Positions 53,185 to 64,000 of a DNA stretch of 64,000 bases are shown piece after piece. The notes under the pieces were generated by a model. The model did no database searches. It saw nothing but the letters and a program-made list of their open reading frames with translations, and had not been told where the DNA came from. The position numbers were made by a program, and so were the translations under genes. The stretch lies in assembly GCF_003366055.1 (NCBI RefSeq), contig NZ_CP025544.1, positions 603,278 to 667,277 on the forward strand. Direction: 5' to 3'. The first letter of the stretch is position 1. Each line of letters begins with the position of its first letter. Source of the stretch: Candidatus Chromulinivorax destructor (GTDB lineage Bacteria > Babelota > Babeliae > Babelales > Chromulinivoraceae).

Positions 53185-55020
53185 ATGAAATTTTTTCGAC
53201 TTAATCAGCTGATAGCAGCTTTATTGCTATCGACATTTGCATTTTTACAATCTTCTTCATCCAATCAATCTATCAAGATGGCTGGTAAGTTAACAAAAGA
53301 GATGTATGCAAACCATTTTATGACGTACCTTAATAATACCATAGCTAATGATGCGGCGTTTAGATATCGTACAACGCTTGATGGTAACTTTTTAGCTCAG
53401 TATGGGGATCTTAAAAAGAATCCTAAAGTTGAGATCAAAGGAACTGGACGTTTTCGTTATGACGTTGGAACAGCGGCCTTGGTTAAAACAGCTCCCGTTT
53501 CTTTATCAATAGCTGGTACATCTTTTGATATTCCATCAGCAAGTACACAAAAGACATTGTTGTTTTTGCGTGAATTATCTATGAAGATTTCTTTAGATGA
53601 AAATGAAGATGGAGCGACTCATTACTTAAAGTTTGGAAGTTTTCCTTACGAACTTGGTCGCGGTATCGCTTTAGGGGCTGCTTATAATTCAGGCGGCTTT
53701 TTAGGTCTTGATCCTCGATTCTCTATTGACCAATTTGCTTCAGGTGGTATTTTTCATACAGACCTGTTTCATGATAGTGTTTCTATGGACGCTTACTTTG
53801 CTTTACTTGCAAATCCTAATGGATCATTAAGAGAAAATGCTGAAAAGATTAGAGCTATGGAAATAAGCTCTTTGCCGTTTCAAGATCAAACACGCGGTCC
53901 AAATCGTGGAGTATGGTTTGGTTCAGTTTCTTTAAATTGGAATGCGATCGATTTAAATGATTGTAAGTTAAATGTTAACCCTTATCTTTATATGCATGTT
54001 TCGCCTGATCAAACATTAGAGTTTGTAGCCGATACAGACAGTCAGCTATATGGAATTGGGACTGCTGTTGAATTTAAAGTTGGTAATTTTGAGTGGGGCT
54101 TTGAAGGTGCTTTTCAGGGTGGACAGACAGAGATTAAAGCTTGGGATAGAAATCTAACAACGCTTATTAATAATAATGGCGATGCAAGTTTCCGTTATAC
54201 AAAGGTTTACTCAGATGCTGGTTTAACAACTCTTGCTTATGCTACAACAGCCAACCAAGCTGTTGTAGATTCTTTGCCAGAAGGCTATTTGCAAAACGGT
54301 CAACAAATTGGCACAAGTGGTTTATATAATGCTAATGATAGGTTCCGTCCTGCCCAAGCTCAATTTTATCACGGTTATTTCTTTGTAACTGATTTTTCTT
54401 ACAGTTTTCTTGATGGACAACTGAAATGGTGTGGAGATGTCGGATATGTTTCAGGGCAGCTTGATGATTTATATGACATTACTGGGTTAGATCAAAAAGA
54501 GTTAATGCACCGAGATTTTAATGGGTATGTTCCAATTCAGTCAGTTTACTCAGGAAAAAGAATTCAGCATCTTGTTATGTTAAACACAGGCGTACCTCGT
54601 TTTACGGTTATGAATCCGACTATAAGTCCATCTGATATTAATGCACCGTCTCGTATCACTGGGGTTGCAACGTTGACAGATAAGTTTACTAATCTTGCTT
54701 ATACAGGAACCGCATTTGAAATTAAGCCTGATAAATTTAAAGATCAAAAGCTTTTACTAAAGCCAGTTGCAATTTATTATTGGATGGTACAAGCACCTTA
54801 TCTTGCAGATGGAGTTACTGTAGCTTCGCACGCATTAGGAACGGCATTGAGTTTAGAACTTGAAGCAACTTTAAAAGAGTGTATAAATATTGGTGGATAT
54901 GTTGGTTTGATGATTCCAGGGACTCAGTACAAACAATTTGCTGGTTTGCAGTTGAGAGGCGGTAAGCTTGGAAGCAACACTGCATATGTTTTAAACTTCT
55001 TTATGGCGTATAAATTTTAA
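53185..55020 (+). CDS. Outer membrane porin-like beta-barrel protein (611 aa)
   Basis: Start at ATG 53185 (MKFFRLNQLIAALLLSTFAFLQ), a clear signal peptide; the frame opens at 53149 without support. The mature protein has many amphipathic strands with aromatic girdles (GNFEWGFEGAFQGGQ, SLNWNAIDLNDCKLNVNPYLY) and no membrane helices. It ends in Phe (YVLNFFMAYKF), a Bam-type terminal signal. It probably forms a barrel of 16 or more strands for uptake or secretion. Substrate unknown. It is 16 bp upstream of aspS, so the two may share a transcript. Confidence 0.82.
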   Translation: MKFFRLNQLIAALLLSTFAFLQSSSSNQSIKMAGKLTKEMYANHFMTYLNNTIANDAAFRYRTTLDGNFLAQYGDLKKNPKVEIKGTGRFRYDVGTAALVKTAPVSLSIAGTSFDIPSASTQKTLLFLRELSMKISLDENEDGATHYLKFGSFPYELGRGIALGAAYNSGGFLGLDPRFSIDQFASGGIFHTDLFHDSVSMDAYFALLANPNGSLRENAEKIRAMEISSLPFQDQTRGPNRGVWFGSVSLNWNAIDLNDCKLNVNPYLYMHVSPDQTLEFVADTDSQLYGIGTAVEFKVGNFEWGFEGAFQGGQTEIKAWDRNLTTLINNNGDASFRYTKVYSDAGLTTLAYATTANQAVVDSLPEGYLQNGQQIGTSGLYNANDRFRPAQAQFYHGYFFVTDFSYSFLDGQLKWCGDVGYVSGQLDDLYDITGLDQKELMHRDFNGYVPIQSVYSGKRIQHLVMLNTGVPRFTVMNPTISPSDINAPSRITGVATLTDKFTNLAYTGTAFEIKPDKFKDQKLLLKPVAIYYWMVQAPYLADGVTVASHALGTALSLELEATLKECINIGGYVGLMIPGTQYKQFAGLQLRGGKLGSNTAYVLNFFMAYKF

Positions 55021-55036
55021 ATAAAAAGTGAGTATT

Positions 55037-56806
55037 ATGACAAATATGAAGCGAACTACGTATTGTGGATTAATAACAGAACAATATTTGCATCAGGAAG
55101 TTACTTTAGCTGGTTGGGTTAATAAGCGCCGTGACCATGGAGGATTAATTTTTGTTGATCTTCGTGATAGAGCCGGTATTATGCAAATTGTTTTTAATCC
55201 TGATTTTGATAAGCAAGCTCATGCAACAGCTCATGAATTGCGTAGTGAATTTGTTATTTTAGTTAAAGGTAAAGTCATTCGACGAGATGACAAGTTGATT
55301 AATAAAAATATTGCTACAGGTGAATTTGAACTACAAGTTACAAGCTTAACTATTTTGAATAAGTCTAAAGCTCTTCCGTTTGCTTTAGATGAAGATCTTG
55401 CTGATGAAGACACTCGTTTAAAATACCGCTATTTAGATCTTCGTCGTCCTGAGATGCAAAAAAAATTGCAACTGCGTAATGATATTCTTTTTACTACACG
55501 AGAATTTTTTCATAAAGATGGTTTTATTGATGTTGAAACTCCAATTTTAACAAAAAACACCATGGAAGGGGCTCGTGAGTTTATTGTCCCTTCACGCGTT
55601 CATGAACATAATTTTTATTCATTGCCCCAATCACCACAAATGTACAAGCAACTATTGATGGCAGCCGGTTTTGATAAGTACATGCAAATAGCTCGTTGTT
55701 TTCGGGATGAAGATTTACGGGCTGATCGTCAACCAGAGTTTACACAACTTGATTTAGAGATGTCGTTCATTGAAGAAGATGACATTATTGGCGTTATTGA
55801 TAACTACATCAAAACATTGCTTAAAAAAGTTTCAAACATTGATGTGCAAATTCCATTTAAGCGGATTAGCTACGATTACGCCTTTTCAAATTTTGGATCA
55901 GATAAACCTGATTTGCGATTTGATTTAAAAATTCAAGATTTTTCATCATTATTTATTAACACTGAATTGAAATTTTTAAAAACAGTTGTTGCAAATGGTG
56001 GTAAAGTTGGTGGTTTGCATGTGAGCGGGAAAGTTTACTCTCGATCAGAATTGTTAGCGTGGGTTGATGCGGCAGTTAAATTTGGAGCAAAAGGGTTATT
56101 GTGGATACGCTTTAATGAAGATTGCAAGCATGAATCTCCTGTTTCTAATTTTCTACCAGATAACTTCTTTGAACAAGTTAAAGAAATTTGCCCTACGTTG
56201 CAGGCTGGCGACACAATTTTCTTGATTGCTGGTGAGTATGAGGATGCATGGACCCTGCTCGGTCGTCTTCGTTTAGAGCTTGCACAGGATTTAAAAATTA
56301 TCCCAGAACATGAATTAAATTTTTCTTGGGTCGTAGATTTTCCTATGTTTGAATACAACAAAGATGATAAGCGCTGGTACTCAAAGCATCATCCGTTTAC
56401 ATCGCCTCAAGCAGGTTGGGAGAATTTAGAACAAAAAGACATTAAAGCTCGAGCGTATGACATTGTATTAAATGGTGTAGAGCTTGGTGGTGGATCAATT
56501 CGTATTCATGATTCTGTTATTCAGAAGAAAATATTCAACATGATCGGTATGACGGACGAAGTTGCTCAAAATTATTTTGACTTTTTATTAGAGTCTCAAG
56601 AGCTTGGCTATCCGCCTCTTGGTGGTATTGCAATTGGAATTGATCGTTTTGTTATGTTGCTAACAGGCTCAAAATCAATTCGCGAAGTTATTGCATTTCC
56701 TAAGAATCAACGCGGTTATGATCCAATGATGAAGGCGCCTTCTGAAGTTGAAGAGCAAAAATTAGAATTATATCGATTGAAGTACTTACCAAAGAAAAAT
56801 AAGTAA
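55037..56806 (+). CDS. aspS: Aspartyl-tRNA synthetase
   Basis: 589 aa from ATG 55037; a GTG at 55028 is less likely because AAGTGAG there serves as ribosome binding site. It has an N-terminal OB anticodon-binding domain (VTLAGWVNKRRDHGGLIFVD), class II motif 2 (ARCFRDEDLRADRQPEFTQ), a bacterial GAD insertion domain, and motif 3 (GGIAIGIDRFVMLLTG). It charges tRNA-Asp. The length is typical for bacterial AspRS. Confidence 0.98.
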   Translation: MTNMKRTTYCGLITEQYLHQEVTLAGWVNKRRDHGGLIFVDLRDRAGIMQIVFNPDFDKQAHATAHELRSEFVILVKGKVIRRDDKLINKNIATGEFELQVTSLTILNKSKALPFALDEDLADEDTRLKYRYLDLRRPEMQKKLQLRNDILFTTREFFHKDGFIDVETPILTKNTMEGAREFIVPSRVHEHNFYSLPQSPQMYKQLLMAAGFDKYMQIARCFRDEDLRADRQPEFTQLDLEMSFIEEDDIIGVIDNYIKTLLKKVSNIDVQIPFKRISYDYAFSNFGSDKPDLRFDLKIQDFSSLFINTELKFLKTVVANGGKVGGLHVSGKVYSRSELLAWVDAAVKFGAKGLLWIRFNEDCKHESPVSNFLPDNFFEQVKEICPTLQAGDTIFLIAGEYEDAWTLLGRLRLELAQDLKIIPEHELNFSWVVDFPMFEYNKDDKRWYSKHHPFTSPQAGWENLEQKDIKARAYDIVLNGVELGGGSIRIHDSVIQKKIFNMIGMTDEVAQNYFDFLLESQELGYPPLGGIAIGIDRFVMLLTGSKSIREVIAFPKNQRGYDPMMKAPSEVEEQKLELYRLKYLPKKNK

Positions 56807-56816
56807 TATTAAAAAA

Positions 56817-56855
56817 GAGAAAGAAGTTTTGTATGTTGTACAAAACTTCTTTCTC
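56817..56855. terminator. Hairpin after aspS
   Basis: A 17-bp inverted repeat (GAGAAAGAAGTTTTGTA against its complement) with a short loop. The T tract is better on the minus strand than on the plus. Confidence 0.7.
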
Positions 56856-56889
56856 ATAAAAAACACTTAAGAGTATAAAAATAAGGTTT

Positions 56890-57171
56890 ATGATGAACTG
56901 CATGTTGAGCTATATGTTTCTATTTATTTTTTTAAACTCTGTTAATTTAGAGTCGATGGAAAAATCTTCTTCTTCTTCTTTGTATGAAAATTATGATTTG
57001 GGTGGAGATAGATGTATTGAAGGAGGAGCAGGAACATATCCTCCAATGTCTGATGAAGAATTGGCTATGAGAAAAAAAGCACGAAAAGACAAAAACAACA
57101 AAGCTCAAAAGTCTTGGACTGCTAAATTTTGTGGATGTATTTCAAATCAAAATGTTAAAAAAGATAAGTAA
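56890..57171 (+). CDS. Small secreted Gly/Lys-rich protein (93 aa)
   Basis: An AAGG site lies before the ATG. The N-terminus MMNCMLSYMFLFIFLNSVNLES is a likely signal peptide. The mature protein has a Ser run, GGDRCIEGGAGTYPPM, a very basic stretch (MRKKARKDKNNKAQK) and a Cys pair near the end (FCGC). Function unknown. It is the last protein gene before the rRNA operon. Confidence 0.65.
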   Translation: MMNCMLSYMFLFIFLNSVNLESMEKSSSSSLYENYDLGGDRCIEGGAGTYPPMSDEELAMRKKARKDKNNKAQKSWTAKFCGCISNQNVKKDK

Positions 57172-57279
57172 TATTTGAATGCAGTATATATGTAAATAAA
57201 CCTTGCATTTTTAAAATAAATCGCTATTTTATTTACATATATACTATAAATTTATATAAAAAATTATGTCAATTTCTTG

Positions 57280-57308
57280 TTGACAATGTTAGTTGTTCAG
57301 GTTATTAT
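57280..57308 (+). promoter_or_regulatory. rrn promoter P1
   Basis: TTGACA (57280-57285), 17-bp spacer, TATTAT (57303-57308). Best match to consensus of the three. Confidence 0.75.
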
Positions 57309-57416
57309 TTAAACATGATTTAAGTTTGAAAGCAGCAATCACCAATTAAAAGCAATCAACTCATTGAGAGGTTCTTTTAAGGGCGTAAAAATAAATTAAA
57401 AAGTTTTAAAAAAAGT

Positions 57417-57445
57417 TTGCAATTTGTTTTTATCTGGTGTAATCT
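57417..57445 (+). promoter_or_regulatory. rrn promoter P2
   Basis: TTGCAA (57417-57422), 17-bp spacer, TAATCT (57440-57445). Confidence 0.55.
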
Positions 57446-57564
57446 TATTTCACATGGCAATCATGGTTTAAGTTTGAAAACAAAAATGCAGTCGATCGGT
57501 TTTATAGCTCTTTTTAGGGTCTGTAAGTCGAAAGAATCATGTGTCTGAAATTAAAAAGTTTTCT

Positions 57565-57593
57565 TTGCAATTCTCTTTCATTTGTTGTATGAT
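57565..57593 (+). promoter_or_regulatory. rrn promoter P3
   Basis: TTGCAA (57565-57570), 17-bp spacer, TATGAT (57588-57593), about 130 bp before the 16S start. Confidence 0.6.
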
Positions 57594-57729
57594 AGTTTCT
57601 CTGGTTCGGAGGTTTGGTTACCTTTCGAGTTAGAGCTTAAATTTATCTTTGAAATTTCATAAGAAATTTGGTAATAAAATTTCCAAGTTTAGGATTTTTT
57701 GTCAATTTTAAAATATCACAGAAAATTTT

Positions 57730-59277
<1,548 letters not shown>

Positions 59278-59358
59278 CGAGGGAGATAAAACAGTTTGTT
59301 TTTATATTGGTGTGCAAAAATTTAACAAAAAATTCTAAACTTGGTACTAAACTTTTCT

Positions 59359-59434
59359 GGGCCTATAGCTCAGGTGGTAGAGCGCTCTGCTGATAACGGA
59401 GAGGTCAGTCGTTCGAGTCGACTTAGGCCCACCA
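59359..59434 (+). tRNA. tRNA-Ile (GAT)
   Basis: A 76-nt cloverleaf with acceptor GGGCCTA/TAGGCCC, anticodon loop CTGATAA (GAT) and encoded CCA, in the usual 16S-23S spacer position. Confidence 0.97.
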
Positions 59435-59457
59435 TTTGATTATAGGTGTCAGTGTAA

Positions 59458-59533
59458 GGGGATGTAGCTCAGTTGGTAGAGCATCCGCTTTGCAAGCGGA
59501 GGGTCAGCGGTTCGACTCCGCTCATCTCCACCA
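59458..59533 (+). tRNA. tRNA-Ala (TGC)
   Basis: A 76-nt cloverleaf with acceptor GGGGATG/CATCTCC, anticodon loop TTTGCAA (TGC) and encoded CCA, 23 bp after tRNA-Ile. Confidence 0.97.
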
Positions 59534-59713
59534 ATTAAAAATTCTTATGAAATTAGTAAAAGACGTTCGTGTTGGTAAATGGAGTATAAAAAATTTTCTT
59601 GTGATCTTTGAAATATTTGTAAATGTAGTTAAGGGTAACTACAATTTCGACTTAGATAGTAAAATATCGAGTCGCTTTAGTTTGTATAATATTTAATATT
59701 GTATAATAAATTT

Positions 59714-62714
<3,001 letters not shown>

Positions 62715-62800
62715 TATAAAAAAAGCTAAAGACGTGTAGTTATTTAACAACAACATTTACAAATATTTCAAAGCATCCAAGAAAAAAATTATTAAAAATT

Positions 62801-62915
62801 TCTGGTGCGTATAGCTTTGGGGCAACACCCGTTCCCATCTCGAATACGGTAGTAAAGTTCAAAGCGTCGATGATACTTGGCTGGAGACGGCCTGGGAAAG
62901 TAGATAGCGCCAGGA
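62801..62915 (+). rRNA. rrf: 5S ribosomal RNA, copy 1
   Basis: About 115 nt with helix I CTGGTGC/GCGCCAG and the conserved internal CCCATCTCGAATACGG. It lies about 90 bp after the 23S and is followed by a terminator. Confidence 0.93.
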
Positions 62916-62924
62916 TTAAATTTT

Positions 62925-62961
62925 AGGACTTCATACCTCAAAATATGAAGTCCTTCTTTCT
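62925..62961 (+). terminator. Terminator after the first 5S
   Basis: AGGACTTCATA and TATGAAGTCCT pair around an 8-base loop and are followed by TCTTTCTTT. Confidence 0.85.
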
Positions 62962-63036
62962 TTCAATCATCCATTCAGCATACATTTACACAATATTTTA
63001 AAACACACATGCTCAAAAGTTTGATTATCAAAAATT

Positions 63037-63151
63037 TCCGGTGCGTATAGCTTTGGGGTAACACCCGTTCCCATCTCGAATACGGTAGTAAAGTTCAAAG
63101 CGTCGATGATACTTGGCTGGAGACGGCCTGGAAAAGTAGATAGCGCCGGGA
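63037..63151 (+). rRNA. rrf: 5S ribosomal RNA, copy 2 (tandem)
   Basis: A near-identical copy displaced by 236 bp. Helix I is CCGGTGC/GCGCCGG, so both sides of one pair changed together (T-A to C-G). Two further substitutions are GGGGTAAC for GGGGCAAC and CTGGAAAAG for CTGGGAAAG. It lies beyond the first 5S terminator and has no obvious promoter of its own; another terminator follows. Confidence 0.93.
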
Positions 63152-63508
63152 TTATAAATTACATAAAAAAGAGCTCCATAGAAATATAGGGCTCTTTTTT
63201 TTCGTCTTTTTTTAAAATAGTAGCTATTTTTTATGCAAAATTATATTTTTTTTGATATATCTATAGGGATATTGTCTTTTTGTTTGTTATATCGTGAATT
63301 TAAAATAATCTAAATTATTTGTTCTATAAAATCTAAAGAGAGTTTTATAGATAATTATTTGCTTTTATTTCTAAAAAACCATATATCTATACAGCATGTT
63401 TTATTGTTTTTTAGTGAAAAATAACAAAACTCTTGATTTATAGGTTGTATTATTTTCAATATTGTTCTGTTGTTACAAGGTTAGCAATATAACAATAAAG
63501 GAGTTTTT
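63152..63508. other. Intergenic region between 5S copy 2 and parA
   Basis: About 355 bp, very AT-rich. It holds the terminator at 63165 and must contain the parA promoter, but no -35/-10 pair stands out. No ORF and no parS-like palindrome were seen. Confidence 0.5.
63165..63203 (+). terminator. Terminator after the second 5S
   Basis: AAAAAAGAGC pairs with GCTCTTTTTT, with inner CC/GG support, followed by more T. Confidence 0.85.
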
Positions 63509-64000
63509 GTGAGAAAAATAGCAGTCTCTTTATCTAAAGGCGGAGTTGGAAAAAGTACCGTTGCAGTAAGTTTAGCTCATGGTTTAGCAATTGCTGGTAA
63601 AAAAGTTTTATTGGTTGATACTGATGATCAAGGCCAAGATAGTTTTTTATTAGGTGTAAATCCACCGACTGGACTTGCAGAAGTTTTATGCCAAAATTTA
63701 TTAGCATCGCAAGCAATATTTTTAGCTCGACCAAATTTATCTATTCTTGCTGGTGGAAAGTCTTTATCAGCAGCAAAAAGAGAGATTGGCAGAAAAGATT
63801 ATGGGGCAGAACAAACTTTAAGCGAAGTTTTAAAACCAATTGAAGATCAATTTGATTATATTATTTTAGATACATCTCCTGCATGGGATCCTTTAACTAT
63901 TAATACATTATTTTATGCTACTGAAGTGTTAACGCCAGTTTCGCTTGAAGCTTTAACCATTAATTCTCTTGCAGAATTTGTAAATCGACTAGAATCTGTT
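63509..64000 (+). CDS. parA: ParA/Soj family chromosome-partitioning ATPase (3' end cut by window)
   Basis: A GTG start at 63509-63511 follows AAGGAG with five-base spacing, and the frame is open to the edge (164 codons visible). The product begins with RKIAVSLSKGGVGKSTVAVS, the deviant Walker A of ParA proteins, then KVLLVDTDDQGQ (A' motif) and FDYIILDTSPAWDPLT (Walker B). ParA works with ParB-parS to segregate the origin region. Its location 15 kb from the candidate oriC is consistent with that role. parB would be expected just beyond the edge. Confidence 0.93.
   Translation, partial: MRKIAVSLSKGGVGKSTVAVSLAHGLAIAGKKVLLVDTDDQGQDSFLLGVNPPTGLAEVLCQNLLASQAIFLARPNLSILAGGKSLSAAKREIGRKDYGAEQTLSEVLKPIEDQFDYIILDTSPAWDPLTINTLFYATEVLTPVSLEALTINSLAEFVNRLESV

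Larger units (their letters stand above)
57172..57729 (+). promoter_or_regulatory. rRNA operon promoter and leader region
   Basis: About 560 bp before 16S with no ORF. It contains three promoter-like pairs, each with a 17-bp spacer (listed separately). A leader motif CATG[AG]TTTAAGTTTGAAA occurs at about 57314 and 57462. Each copy is followed by a boxA-like stretch: TTCTTTTAAGGGC near 57373 and GCTCTTTTTAGGG near 57517. BoxA is the NusB-S10 binding element in rRNA antitermination. Confidence 0.75.

Overview
The window is an AT-rich bacterial chromosome segment with short intergenic gaps and mostly intact Shine-Dalgarno sequences; the 16S 3' end keeps the anti-SD CCTCC. It carries one full rRNA operon, several core genes, and an unusually large share of small secreted proteins I cannot assign to families. 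A diderm envelope is implied by outer-membrane barrels, an MCE/MlaD protein, a LolD-like ATPase and a GspFGHIJK pseudopilus operon. Many secreted, Cys-containing or coiled-coil orphans plus two clostripain-type proteases suggest a host-associated bacterium. The style resembles Candidatus Dependentiae (TM6), but that is inference from gene content, not a 16S search.

Layout. 1-6 kb: a giant secreted protein running off the left edge, ybeY, and two secreted/membrane orphans. 6-12.3 kb: minus-strand operon gspF-G-H-I-J-K-mlaD. 12.4-16.1 kb: plus-strand secreted orphans, including an alternating A-B-A-B tandem family, and a gene with a frameshifted signal peptide. 16.2-20.3 kb: a large secreted protein with a barrel protein. 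20.4-33.5 kb: comM, initiator tRNA-Met, murJ/lolD, lon, glyA, efp-nusB and more orphans. 33.5-36 kb: a minus-strand run of tiny secreted proteins. 36-44.2 kb: ndk/rpsA, a SufU-type scaffold, an Inc/SNARE-like coiled-coil protein, a PRPP-synthetase-like gene and an M16 peptidase. 44.3-48.4 kb: short ComEC and tandem C11 proteases. 48.4-48.8 kb: a candidate replication origin. 48.8-57.2 kb: nusA-infB, nfo, an outer-membrane barrel, aspS. 57.2-63.2 kb: 16S-tRNA-Ile-tRNA-Ala-23S-5S plus an extra 5S. From 63.5 kb: parA, cut by the right edge.

The most notable non-coding element is the stretch at 48.41-48.72 kb: nine DnaA-box-like 9-mers in two oppositely oriented, helically phased arrays plus a lone box, followed by a DnaA-trio-like tract and an AT-rich stretch. 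This looks like oriC although dnaA is not adjacent. The rRNA operon, parA and a change in strand composition and gene orientation around it fit that reading. Immediately downstream, nusA needs a -1 frameshift at a T TTA AAA heptamer to be full length.

Functional connections: NusA, NusB and boxA-like leader motifs relate to rRNA antitermination. Pseudopilins, ComEC and ComM could together serve DNA uptake. LolD, MurJ, MlaD and the barrels build the envelope. The secreted orphans and proteases are candidates for host interaction. No mobile elements or CRISPR arrays were seen.
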